Positions 20,891-30,950 of a stretch of 64,000 nt of DNA are shown piece after piece. The notes below the pieces were generated by a model. It saw only the letters and a list, made by a program, of their open reading frames with translations, had not been told where the DNA came from and searched no databases. The first letter of the stretch is position 1. The number at the start of each line of letters is the position of its first letter. The translations under genes and the position numbers were made by a program. The DNA comes from Eumeta japonica. Taxonomy: Eukaryota > Arthropoda > Insecta > Lepidoptera > Psychidae. Location of the stretch: positions 1 through 64,000 of the forward strand of contig BGZK01001029.1 of the NCBI GenBank assembly GCA_005406025.1, given 5' to 3'.

Positions 20891-21300
20891 ATGGCAGTTG
20901 TTTTTTCTGGGTCAATGTTAGTATCGTTTTATTTACGAGAGTCAATAAAACGATATGTATGTATATATATATTAGAATTTTTTTTTAATTTTTCTTAGTA
21001 ATTGCTAAATTAATTGAAGTTTACGACAACAATGAGATTTTACTTACTTGTTGAAAAGACAAGATTGATCAGTTCACCAAATTATTTAAAGCGACTGACA
21101 ACCAAAATTATAACCTTTAAATTGTTAGCTTTGAGAAGTGAAGGTAATTAAATCTCAATGGACCTCATCGAATACTGCAAAGCTCATACAAATTGGTTCA
21201 CTTACATTGAACGAAATCGTTTGAGAAATAAGGGTGTGTCATCTTACGTGCACTTTGATCAAATGGATACATTTTAGATGACCTGATTCGTGAGATTTGG
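20891..21300. other. AT-rich stretch, possibly LINE 3' UTR
   Basis: No further protein similarity after 20890. A short (TA)n run sits at 20964-20973. Whether this is the 3' UTR of the preceding LINE cannot be decided by eye. Confidence 0.4.
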
Positions 21301-21539
21301 ATTTGTAGCTTACACTTCTTGTGCTTAAGCCGGGAAAATCACCAGAATCGCTCAAATTGGCTTGCAGGGTCCACCGTTTTTCAGGTTTTGTTTTTTACTA
21401 GACTACATGAAATATTTTCGCATGATAATCAACATGAAATAACGAAGGAGACGTTCTGTCTAGCAGTGGCCCTTCATAATTATCTGTGTCGCTCTTGCAT
21501 AGTTCTGTCTCGCACAAACATTTCATTATTGAAATGAAT

Positions 21540-21860
21540 CATCGTCGGGCATTGGACGCAAAAATTATTCCTTCCTCTAACGATTTGTCCCGAACCAATA
21601 TTGTAGGAGGACCGCCACGGCGCTGTCATGAGCAGCAAGTCAGTTGAACGAACGCTTTGGCGCCGGAGCGAATGTTCCACAAATATCTCATTGCCTGCTT
21701 CTGACCCGGTTTTTTTTTCTCAATTTTCACGCCGCCCGAGATGAGAGGGGGCGGTTTGCAAACGAAGTTCCTCTGAATGGCGGCTAAATTACTTTAGAGA
21801 ATTCCCGGGAGCCCGACGAGTAACATCATCTTCTGGTCCAGTAAGGCGCAGCTGTGTTAG
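21540..21860. other. GC-rich block, candidate conserved non-coding DNA
   Basis: Includes AGGAGGACCGCCACGGCGC, TTTGGCGCCGGAGCG, GCCGCCCGAGATGAGAGGGG and GAATTCCCGGGAGCCCGAC. No open exon, tRNA or repeat is recognised. Composition suggests host sequence under constraint, but only comparison between species could show it. Confidence 0.25.
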
Positions 21861-22119
21861 CTTCTATGAATCTTTTTGCCCCATTAAAATCTTCTATTGT
21901 GATTTATAAAACGGTTAAATTGTATATATCAAAAGTGCTGGAAATTTTTACATGGAACCATAAATTTTAATTGGAAAATAAAAGCAGAATGATATTAAAA
22001 ACATTATTTACACACTAAAGTAATGATTTTGTGTTAAAAAATTTTTGAAACTCATATAATTCTCCTTGTATTTTTATAGCATTTTCAAGGTGTAAAAAAG
22101 CATGCGAGCTATCAGAAAA

Positions 22120-22330
22120 TAGGTAATCACTACCATCCATGGATACTCGCAACCTCAGAAGAGTCACCATTGCGTTTGTCGACAACGCACTGGTTGCCGA
22201 CTTCTTGGGTAGGAATTAGATATGGGATGGATAGGGAAGTGCGCTGATATAGAGTGGGGTATTGGAGGAGTGGCCCAACGAAACTCTCACTTAATGGACG
22301 AAGTGTGACATCGAAAGCCATTATTTCGTG
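22120..22330 (+). repeat. Dispersed lepidopteran-type repeat (CCATGGA...GTTGCCGAC family), copy 1
   Basis: Begins CTACCATCCATGGATACTCG, with CGCACTGGTTGCCGACTTCT and GGGATGGATAGGGAAG, and ends near CGAAACTCTCAC. I recognise the family from memory: CGCCGCCCATGGACA...GTGCGTTGCCG in many lepidopteran genomes. Related copies lie at 28.48, 57.80 and 60.93 kb. Confidence 0.5.
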
Positions 22331-22620
22331 CCTGTATTATGTGAAAGTTTATGTCAGATTTTCACGAATATAAATGTGAAATCGAGCCGGTCAAACCGGC
22401 CCTTTTCCATGCTGCAGTAAGTTGACCACATTATGGCATTGCTCTGCCATAATCACTATATTGCAAAATTAAAAGTAACTTTCAGTATTATTTTTGCAAT
22501 ATTATATTTAATGTTTAATAGTTATCTAATTTTTTTCTTTTAAAATGCCATTGTTAGGAAAAATCTATTTACCTAAAAAACAGTTTTTGAGATTGACGAA
22601 AGGGATATTTATAGGTGTGT

Positions 22621-22742
22621 TGCACCAAAAGTAAAAACGTAATTCGTAAACGTAATATGTAAAATTCTACTGATGGTCAATACATTATCTCTCAAATCTT
22701 ACGGATTACTTTTACGATTATACGTTTTTATTGTTGGTGCAC
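22621..22742. mobile_element. Small MITE-like element with long inverted repeats
   Basis: The left end TGCACCAAAAGTAAAAACGT (22621-22640) and the reverse complement of the right end (TGCACCAACAATAAAAACGT, 22742-22723) match at 18 of 20 positions. Similarity continues inward for about 20 more bases (CGTAAACGTAAT versus CGTAAAAGTAAT). The element is about 122 bases and non-coding. Flanks are GGTGT and CCTGG, with no evident target duplication. Confidence 0.75.
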
Positions 22743-22906
22743 CTGGTTAGTCTACAAACTGACGGCGTTTAACAAGGGGAATTTCCTGAGTAACCGTAAG
22801 CTTCTAAAGCTACTTTACGGTTGAACACTTAATGTAAGTAAAGTGCTTAATAAATCCTGCACAGAAACATTAGACGGCCGCGAAGAAAATGAAAATTTCC
22901 ATCTCG

Positions 22907-22986
22907 TGCAACAAAGTGTACACAAAACAAATTGTCTGAATCTTAATAAAGATTCAGACAATTTGTTCTGTATACATTTTGTTGCA
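22907..22986. repeat. Foldback palindrome, 38-bp arms, 4-base loop
   Basis: Arms 22907-22944 and 22949-22986 pair with three mismatches around AATA. The inner part ACAAATTGTCTGAATCTT is exact, and the outer part TGCAACAAA is shared. Confidence 0.9.
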
Positions 22987-23935
22987 CTCTTGTTCGTCAA
23001 CGGATTGTCTGTTTATTTCTAAAAGGTCACAACTCGATTCAGTTGCAAATTTATGCATAAATAAGGCTAGATAGCAGATATCTCGTAACGACTAGTCGGA
23101 AATCCCATTTAAAATTCCACTTTGATGCTTGTATACAATGAAATACTAATCATTATATGATATAGCTGTGAAGAGAAGCATTGCGATCAAATTTTCGTAG
23201 TAGTGCAGTCCATCAGGAGTCCAGGGATATGTGAGCATTGTTACGATTACACCCAGTCCGATTTGGTCATCATCACGATGAAGTGCCCGGATGCTGATGA
23301 GGTCGCATGGCGTCTCGCACTTACTTCCGGCGAAATCGAGCCTCGTCGTTCGAGGCGTCCTCTATATTCGTCGAGATGATTGTCTGTGGTGTGTCTTTTT
23401 TTCACCATATATGGTATTTTTACGAGCATCACGGCAAAAGGGTTCACCGTCGTATTCAAACTGTCCAGGGTGTGCCAGATGCTAAAGAATAAGAAATCTA
23501 AGAATATAGGTGAGAGGTGTCGTAAGACACCTGGCTGGAACGAAGTCCTTTTTCAAGTTTGATTCAATTCAAAAAAAACAAACGAAGAAATGGTACTAAA
23601 ATTCTAATTAATACCATTTTATTTATAAAGTTTTGAAAATAAACATATGACAGTTAGTTATCATAAAAATATGACATACTTTTATTATATCTTATATACA
23701 TAGAATATATTAATAACATAAAGTTATTAAAACTAAATATATCTATATACCTGACCACGCTTGTACATGTGCAAACACGCAAACTATCGCAAATGTGTCC
23801 TGACGGGCAAAACGTCACGCTTTTTTGGGCCTAGCTCTCATTAGCTAAGTTCTCCGATTATATCGTGCGATAAGTAACGTCGTGCGAAAGTTTTATTAAT
23901 ATTTATTAATTATAATTTATGTTACATTTTGTCGT
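22987..23935. other. Mixed-composition stretch, no gene recognised
   Basis: About 23220-23560 is moderately GC-rich and open in several frames on both strands (60-70 codons each), with no recognisable protein. The remainder is AT-rich. Confidence 0.4.
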
Positions 23936-23939
23936 AATT

Positions 23940-24235
23940 TAATTTCCATCGCGACGTAAAACGCTCACACGGCACGCGTACAATGTTGAATAGCAAGCCG
24001 CTATTAGTGATTTCCATTTTCTTTGTAATTTCACACCTCCGGGCCGGTTTCGCCTCAGCGATTTTTATTGTATTAAACGTTTATACCAAAATTACTTAGT
24101 AATTTAATCATTAACACTAAAAGCTTTGTTAATTGGAATCCCAAAAGGATTAATAATTAACAGGCGTGCCGACGGCGGCCTCGTTCATTTCCAAAGCCTA
24201 TCCGCTCTCCTTGGAAAGTGCTTTTCCTTATAAAG
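23940..24235. other. GC-rich block, candidate conserved non-coding DNA
   Basis: Includes CATCGCGACGTAAAACGCTC, CCTCCGGGCCGGTTTCGCCT and GTGCCGACGGCGGCCTCG, with AT-rich spacers. No frame assigned. Confidence 0.25.
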
Positions 24236-24639
24236 CTACAGAATTAAGCAAATACTTTTCCTACGTTTTATATTCAGTCACTAAAAAACTGTACATTTTT
24301 TTCTGTTGAAAATTCTATTACTTTAAACACAATTCAAATATATGAAATACATGAAAAGTGACGAATTATCATGAGATGACAAATACAAATGCTGAATCAA
24401 AATATAATTTTTGAGTATTCACACAATTTCCTTAAAACTTTACTTGATTCAAAGTGCAATTAAAAAGAAATTTCACATTTTTCATTGGTCGCTTATACTG
24501 ATGTTCAATTGAAATACGATTTTTTTTTTATTACACAGATCCATCCTGTGCCTTAAATTAAACACGTTCTCGTACTTTTGATGTCAGATAAAAAATAGAA
24601 TTTACAACTAGGACTGTAAAAGTGCTAGAATATCACGAT

Positions 24640-24965
24640 ATTTAATAACGAACCGAAAGAGGCCGTTGTCGACGGAATTGGCCCATAAAAAATTTACCGA
24701 CTGCTCGACAGCTACTCCGCGAATCGGCGAAATCGGATACATATTGTGCTGCGAGAACTCAATTATTACACGCCTCCGAGGGCCTCTAAAGGGAGGGAGG
24801 GCCTTATGCGCAATAAAAGGGCGCTATATCTAGCACGTCGCGGGCGCCGTCTCCAGTACTTACCCCGGCGCGCCGTCGCCTTTAATTTAAATTAACACCG
24901 CTGCCGACGCGCGGCGCTCCGGCGCGGGACGGGCGTCGCGCTTAATAACTTCATTATAACGAATC
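24640..24965. promoter_or_regulatory. CpG-rich island, candidate promoter, 5' exon or enhancer
   Basis: The most CpG-dense stretch in the window (GGCGCGCCGTCGCC, GCCGACGCGCGGCGCTCC, CGCGGGACGGGCGTCGCG). It also carries CAATAAAA and GGCCCATAAAA, which resemble AT-core homeodomain sites. On the minus strand a strong 5' splice-site word GTAAGTAC follows CGCCGGG, at 24863-24856. A minus-strand exon running into that donor would be non-coding or mostly 5' UTR, since the ATG at about 24942 reads only about 20 codons before a stop. An enhancer is equally possible. Confidence 0.3.
24858..24863 (-). other. Candidate 5' splice site GTAAGT (minus strand)
   Basis: Minus-strand CGGGGTAAGTACTGG matches the donor consensus G|GTAAGT at the edge of the CpG-rich block. 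No acceptor partner can be chosen in the window. Confidence 0.25.
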
Positions 24966-24971
24966 GCGAGT

Positions 24972-25193
24972 ATGTACGTACCGGTAGTATCATTTCTTGC
25001 GTGTGTCGCACGTAACAACGAGTCGCTTAGTTCTGATTGCACCGTGTTGTGTCAGATGTTATTAACCCAGTCGGGGCATACTTCGTACGATCTTTACTTC
25101 AATGCTAGACCGCCTGATGATTCAATACCTCCATGCTGGCCCAATGACGTTCATCAAATCAAAAATCAAATTAATAATGTCCTTATTTCGTAG
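24972..25193 (+). other. 73-codon open stretch beside the CpG-rich block, unassigned
   Basis: Starts with ATG at 24972 just downstream of the CpG island and ends at TAG 25191-25193. The product (MYVPVVSFLACVARNNESL...) has no domain I recognise. Its position next to a CpG island is the only reason to keep it; chance is the simpler explanation. Confidence 0.15.
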
Positions 25194-25499
25194 GTTGCAC
25201 TTGAAATACATCATTATGGCATTATTTTGGCATTAACATTAACACGCATTCCGAATGCTGATTCATTTTTCGGTTTCGTTCAAAGATACACGATAGATAG
25301 TCAATAAAACTGGCACAATATTTAAAAATTACGTGAAACAGCCTGATATTCGAGCAGTTCAGTACCACGGGTTTTTTCGTAAATATATTCAGATACGGCA
25401 TAATAGCCCTTAACTACATAACGTTTTTTAAACGAAAGTTTTAAGTTTATGAAACGGAAAATTTCAAAGAGTTACTTACGACCGTCATCACCATGACAA

Positions 25500-25640
25500 C
25501 GTCCGGAACCGACCATATCTCTACAGGGAACGAGTGGTTTATTTTGACTTAACTCAAAAACTTATCGTTCAAAATTCGTCCGTGGTCAAATTCTAACACG
25601 GTACCTTCTGGTTCGAACTCAACTTCTCGGCTCTTTATCA
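25500..25640 (+). repeat. Dispersed repeat pair, copy 1 (copy 2 at 38.66-38.80 kb)
   Basis: CAACGTCCGGAACC, ACTTAACTCAAAAACTTATCG, TTCGTCCGTGGTCAAA and GGTTCGAACTC correspond in order to CAACGTTCGGAACG, ACTTAACTTAAAAACTCATCG and TTCGTCCTCAGTCAAA at 38.66-38.77 kb. GGTTCGAACTC resembles a tRNA box B, so a SINE origin is possible. Confidence 0.5.
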
Positions 25641-25880
25641 CCGATTCACTAACGTTTTTACACTTTTAATTGTATAAGAAGCAACGAATAACACAACAGA
25701 ATGTAAATACCAAGTGCGAGTATTTTTGATGATACCTGCCCCGTCATAAAGAAAACTTGGCGAATATTATTTTACTAAGATTTATTATCGTGCCTTCGTC
25801 AGAGACTACGTAAAACCTGTTAAACTTTAAATATTTCTTTTTACTTTTATAGATATTTCCTTTTACTTTTACCACGTACC

Positions 25881-25933
25881 ATCGCTGTTAGCACATCCGA
25901 CCGCCACATAGTAAGAGCGAGTTCAAAGCCCCA
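25881..25933 (+). repeat. tRNA-derived SINE head, decayed
   Basis: CTGTTAGCACATCCGACCGC followed by box-B-like GAGTTCAAAGCCCC (25918-25931) has tRNA-like order and spacing. No functional cloverleaf. Confidence 0.4.
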
Positions 25934-26099
25934 AATTTAAACCAGCATATATTTTTCTAATTCATGTACAGGATAAAATTTGAATAAAAAATTAATTAGA
26001 AATTAAAAAAAAACTGTGTTATAAAAAAATTGTGTTTGCAGTCGGAGGCATACTTGTAGCAAAAATAGCAACAGGTAGGGAAACATGAATCTCATGCTT

Positions 26100-26519
26100 C
26101 CGAATTGTAAATATTGATAGTGTTTGATTTGATGATCACCTATATTATCTTGTTTCCATCTTTTCAATTCACTTATACACAGTTGGGTTTTTTAAATTTT
26201 AATTATTTTTTCTTATTTATAACTTTTTGGTTCTGTTTTAACCACATCTCGAAATTGCTAAAACCTACGATTACATAACAATTTTATCACAGTTTTATTG
26301 TAAATTTTGAAAATTTAAGTGAGGTTAATTGCTAACCATTTTTAAATCGTTTTAGATCCTTAATGATCATTCAAAATGATAAATGGTTGAAGAAAATTAA
26401 AGATGCTTTTCAAAAACTTATTCAATGTATACCCACTTGTTATTGTCCGTCGATTTTTATTTTTTTTTTAATGGCGTCTGGTTACCCCAAATTGAATTTT
26501 CATAATAGTCGTCCTAAGT
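26100..26519. other. AT-rich stretch, nothing recognised
   Basis: No motif or frame of note. Confidence 0.5.
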
Positions 26520-26690
26520 GACACTCAAAAGGTAAAAACAAATCGATTGAAATCATCATCGATCCACGCGATTGATCTCTAGAGCGCCAAAAAAAAACAA
26601 ACATACATACACATATTCAGATACATGTGCATGTACGTGAAGAGGCTGATAAATACATTACTCTCCTTTGCGTCGCGCAGTCAGATAAAA
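26520..26690 (+). repeat. Dispersed non-coding repeat with CATACATA tract
   Basis: ATCCACGCGATTGATCTCTA, AACAAACATACATACACA and CTTTGCGTCGCGCAGTCAG occur in an order I recall from common lepidopteran interspersed repeats. Borders are approximate. Confidence 0.4.
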
Positions 26691-27285
26691 AAATAATTAT
26701 TTCAAAATCTCCTCAGCAGAAAATATTTACGCAAATCCAAAGCATCGTGTGAAGTTGTCAACACAAATCGGACTATGGCGTGGGGACAACAAACTACTTC
26801 TCAGAAAAAAACCTAAGCCTTAAGCTATTAAATTAGCATGGCAAGCAAAAAGTACTACTTGTTTTATAGAAGGGTGGCATATTTTTTTGTGCCCGATAAT
26901 AAATTAAAAACAGCCTTTCTCATTAAGCAGTGGTAATTTAGCGCAAGTAAGGTAAACATACCTTGTCTACAACGCAGAGTAGAAGAGTTAACACCCTGAC
27001 GGCTGTCAGAACCTGTGGTTGTTCCTATTAAGATTATTGCTCATTCGAAAACAGAAGATATATGTCTTTACTTTATTAATGGCAAAGGCAAACATCGCCG
27101 CGAAGCCTGCCTATTGTTGATAATTCACTACAAGAATTTTCAAACACTGAATATTTGTCGCCAAAATATTCAAAAATTTGATAATACTCGTTTAACCGAG
27201 TAATTGTTTAATAATGATTTTAAATGTATGCTTAAAGTCACAAATAAAGATAGGATAAAAAAATTCCGATACAAACAAAATGTAA
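26691..27285. other. AT-rich stretch, nothing recognised
   Basis: A 62-codon frame at 27015-27203 has no family resemblance. Confidence 0.45.
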
Positions 27286-27730
27286 AAAATTGGCCAAGTG
27301 CGAGTTGGACTCGCACACGAAGGATTCCGTACCATCAGACAATATTGAACACTACATACTTTTTAAGAACATCTAATGGAAAACAAAGACAAATATTAAG
27401 ATGGGTACCCCTTTTAACATTGAAATTATTTTTTTTTAATGCTACTGTTTACTGTATCAGCATTTTAACTCCAATATTAAACTTCAGCAACAAAAGTAAA
27501 AAAAATAAGTTTCGAATCGAAGGCCGACTTTAATATTTAATTTAATATAATTTTTATTTTTATAGTGGCAAAAGAAATACACACTGTGAAAATTTCAACT
27601 CTCTATACCGATGATGGTGCTTAAGACATAGCACGCTGACAGTCGGTCAGTCAGACGGACAGACGGACGCTCAGCGGAGGCTTAATGATGGGATCCCGTT
27701 GACACCCTTCTGATACGGGACCCTAAAAAG
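27286..27730 (+). mobile_element. Lepidopteran-type interspersed repeat with inverted ends, short form
   Basis: Head GGCCAAGTGCGAGTTGGACT then CGCACACGAAGGATTCCGTA (27292-27331). Tail contains CTGTGAAAATTTCAACTCTC, CAGTCAGACGGACAGACGG and GATACGGGACCCTAAAAA (27711-27728). ATTCCGTACC near the head and GATACGGGACCC near the tail are inverted relative to each other. This is one of the most abundant repeats in lepidopteran genomes, from memory. It is non-coding; related heads occur at 39.8, 41.3 and 50.9 kb. Confidence 0.7.
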
Positions 27731-27739
27731 CTGCGTGCA

Positions 27740-28210
27740 ATAAAAGCGAGGTGCAGCCATGGCGGCAAGCCTCGAACGGGACGCCAATTCGTCGTTCGAC
27801 CCTACATTTAGTATCGCATACAGATCACTGCATTCGTACATAGATAGGTACGACAGGCGAAAGGGTAATATATTTCTTACCTTGCGACGTAAGCGTTCGT
27901 TACATTGAACTCAATTTTAAACTCTAATGACATTTCGAAACCTCGGGAGGATTCGGGCGGCCCGCTGTTTCACATACAAACACTCCGAGGAAGGTGAAAC
28001 TCGTTAAACTTTCAGAATCGAACCGGCGAAAATTAAATTGGCGAAAACCCATTTAACCTTTAAGGGGCGAAGTCAACAACACCGCCGAAATGGGATTGGA
28101 TAAATTTAGATAGGCTTTTTGCGCGGATATCTATAGGCTAGACTTGCCAGAAGGTCGTCGAGGACGGGACGTTGAAGAACGTTGAACGTCGTCCCGTCGT
28201 TGGAGATCGG
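27740..28210. other. GC-richer block, candidate conserved non-coding DNA
   Basis: Includes GGCGGCAAGCCTCGAACGG, CGAAACCTCGGGAGGATTCG and GAACCGGCGAAAATTAAATT. An imperfect hairpin, GACGGGACG... against ...CGTCCCGTC, lies at about 28163-28200. Function unknown. Confidence 0.25.
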
Positions 28211-28469
28211 TGTCCATGATGTTTAAAAATAATAAAAGATTGTGCTAAGCGACATCTTATTAATTTTTACGCGAAATGAAAAATAATAAAGTTTTAATAA
28301 CTTTGTATATTTTACCAATGACCTTTCTATCAAAAATGCTCCAGACTTGTATATTTTCCTTATTGCACTATTGAAAATACTTGAAAGAATTATGCAGGAT
28401 GATTTCGAACTAAATAAACAATTTTTATATTACATATTCGAGAAGCAAACGAACAGGCAAGCCATGAAA

Positions 28470-28590
28470 GAGAAGATAGTCACCGCCGCCCATGGGCAGT
28501 CGCAACTCCAGATGAGTGACCAGTGCGTTGCCGACTACTTTAAAGCGAATAGGATATCTAATAAAGAGAGGAACGGGAGATGATGATGGA
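28470..28590 (+). repeat. Dispersed lepidopteran-type repeat (CCATGG...GTTGCCGAC family), copy 2
   Basis: CACCGCCGCCCATGGGCAGT followed by AGTGCGTTGCCGACTAC. This is the cleanest head of the family also seen at 22.12, 57.80 and 60.93 kb. Confidence 0.55.
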
Positions 28591-29200
28591 AGGGGAGATG
28601 GTAAGTAAGCCACCGGAACTCTTACTTATTAGACAAATTGCAGTACTGAAAGCTGCTATTTCAGTTTCATATTCTGCGAAACTTTACTATTTCAACATTC
28701 AACTAGGCGCATTTTTTTGTACTGTAGCTAAGTTGTCCAAGGTATAGCTCTACCGCAGTAGTTGAATTTTTTATAATACTAATCTTCTAATTAAATATGT
28801 TTGTCATTAATATATCTTAAGAGTTACAGTTTGTCAAAATATTTTTTCATTTTATAGTAGTTGCTTAAAATTTATTCTTATTTTTAAAATACAGTATAAT
28901 GTAAATTGCGAACAAAAAATTATTTTCTAATTTAAAATTCATATTGTCAGTTTCTTCTCATTTCTAAAAATACTGATGATCATAAGTACTCCCTAATTTT
29001 CGTTGTATATGTCTTTATACTAAACAAAAGCTATGGGTAAAGCTTCCTATAAAGAGTCAACGAGTTATCCCCTTATACTTTCTTCCTTTCATTAGTTTTG
29101 GTATCTATTCTTCTCGTCCACTCTAGGTATATCCTACCATAGAAAAAGTATATTCTACCGTCGATCCCGGATATCGTCATCGTGTTGGCATTTAAGGTTT
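28591..29200. other. AT-rich stretch, nothing recognised
   Basis: No frame, repeat or structured element seen. Confidence 0.5.
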
Positions 29201-29204
29201 TCAA

Positions 29205-29262
29205 TAATCCTCAACCCACACTAGCACAGCGTCGAGAATTCAGCTTCGAATCCACTCAATCT
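29205..29262 (+). repeat. LINE 3'-tail-like fragment
   Basis: CCTCAACCCACACTAGCACA followed by GCGTCGAGAATTCAGCT resembles, from memory, the CAACCCGCATTGGAGCAGCG tail of RTE-like LINEs in Lepidoptera. Confidence 0.4.
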
Positions 29263-29358
29263 GAAATAAATAGATGATAAAAGGATATGTCCTGACAACA
29301 ACCCAAAAGATAACGAAAGGCAGGAAATTTCATCTCGTAAGTGTCCGTCTTTCCGGTC

Positions 29359-29397
29359 ATCATCGAATGAAATGTCACGGCCATTTCATTCGATGAT
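29359..29397. repeat. Perfect hairpin, 16-bp arms, 7-base loop
   Basis: ATCATCGAATGAAATG faces its exact reverse complement across TCACGGC. Confidence 0.9.
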
Positions 29398-30105
29398 TGA
29401 TCGGTATTGATATTCAATTTACTTGATTGATACTCAATTTACAAGCAAGATCACTCAGTTTTCATAGACTTCATTTCGAAAATTATAAATCGTTTCGAAA
29501 ATAAGTAAAACCACAAACGCACTGAAATAAGAGCTAGTGTTTCATTCATTTGGTATGGCTTACGGAAGACACCATAGTTACAAATAGTATTGAAATAATA
29601 GTAATATTTTTAACCTTGAAAATGTTTTCCGATCGCCTAAGTAAGAATTTCTAGGCTCTAGTATTGTGAACCCGAGGTCAAGTAATTGATTGAGTCGTTA
29701 AAGATGCGTAGAAACAAGGACTATATGATTGTGACGAAAAATTTTCTAAACATTTGATAAATAAAAAAAATCATTAAAACCGCTTATATGAATGTTATTA
29801 GGGGGTTTGTTAAGAGCACTTTTAAACCTACTTTGATATAATTCTTTAAGTTCTTATTTTCCTATTAATGATTGACTCAATATCTAGTACAACTTTTCAC
29901 AATTTTTGAAAATAATTAAAAATTTTTGTATTGTGATTTTTTTAATCGGTCCTTTCTCGATGTAAGGCTTACGTTGAATGTGAACGGGAATACTCATATT
30001 GATTTATATTGACCAAAAACGTTAATTTTTACACCTCAACAGATATTCTTGTATTCATAACAAAAAAGGATATTTTTAAAATTAGGAACACTCTTTGATT
30101 AATTT
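29398..30105. other. AT-rich stretch, nothing recognised
   Basis: No features supported. Confidence 0.5.
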
Positions 30106-30342
30106 CATCATCATCATCACCGCTTAACCTTCAACCAGTCGTATCGAAGGGAGCATAATTATAGGGGGAAGTTGTTCTAGTATGGATTAGGAGTGACGGG
30201 AGTGTAGAGCCAGCCGGTATTCGTGCAACCTTTAGCCAAAAACTGAATTCGGCATAGGTAATAGATAGTATAATATGCCAATAAATATAGTGGGAAAAGG
30301 CAAGTTTCTTCCGTTTGTCTTCTGTTCTCCGTTTCCTATGCT
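30106..30342 (-). repeat. Possible 3' end of the minus-strand LINE, (TGA)n tail
   Basis: Minus strand ends in GTGATGATGATGATGA (complement of 30106-30120), a 3' tail of the kind used by some insect LINEs. It lies downstream of the LINE at 30951-31920 and its tandem units, in the right orientation. The link is inference. Confidence 0.35.
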
Positions 30343-30927
30343 CGGTACAGAGCTTTCAGTGTTTGCTTCTGGAAGTTGGTGTGGTTCATCCGCAATCTTT
30401 TAGTTTCTACATTGCTCTTTGCTAATGTAGTATTTTCCCCTTTGGTTCCTGTTGTGATAAGTCATATGTACTGTAAGATGTCCTTTCTTCATAAATTTGT
30501 TTCCTCAGTTAATCTTTTATACTTTATTTTCATTGCTTAGTATAAATTTTCGATGTTAGTGAGGATTGGTAGAGTTTATCCACATCCTTCCTAATCCCTA
30601 ATTTGGTGTGTTCTTCTTGATTCCTGTTGTAGTAACATTTAAATATATATACACATACTTACGTATATTAGAAATCTGAAATAAATTTATTTCTCCCGTT
30701 AATCTTTTATTCTTCATTTTCTTCAATGGTGCTGAGTTTTCAGTGTCTGTTTCTGGAAGTTAGTATGGTTCATCAACATCCTTTGTCATTTCTTTTTTGC
30801 TTTGAGTTAATGTGCCCCATCCCTCCTGGTTCCTATTCTGATAACTTAAATCTTGTCGAAGTGAATCTCTCATGTATAAATAGGATGTCCAATTTTTTTC
30901 TTTATTGTCATATATCTTAGAGCACAG
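30343..30927 (-). repeat. Three tandem diverged units of ~190-200 bases
   Basis: Unit borders are about 30343-30538, 30539-30726 and 30727-30927. Units 1 and 3 share TTTCAGTGT, TTCTGGAAGTT, TGGTTCATC and TGGTTCCT. Units 1 and 2 share TTAATCTTTTAT followed by CTT(T)ATTTTC. Unit 2 shares CACATCCTTCC and TTGATTCCTGTTG with unit 1. They lie directly 3' of the minus-strand LINE and read naturally as repeats of its 3' UTR, or as an unrelated satellite next to it. Confidence 0.6.
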
Positions 30928-30950
30928 TTAAGTATGAGGGATTGGTCTCT

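Noticed and set aside
28155..28205. GC-rich hairpin near GACGGGACG...CGTCCCGTC, considered as a microRNA precursor
   Set aside because: Arms are short and imperfect and no known microRNA sequence is present.
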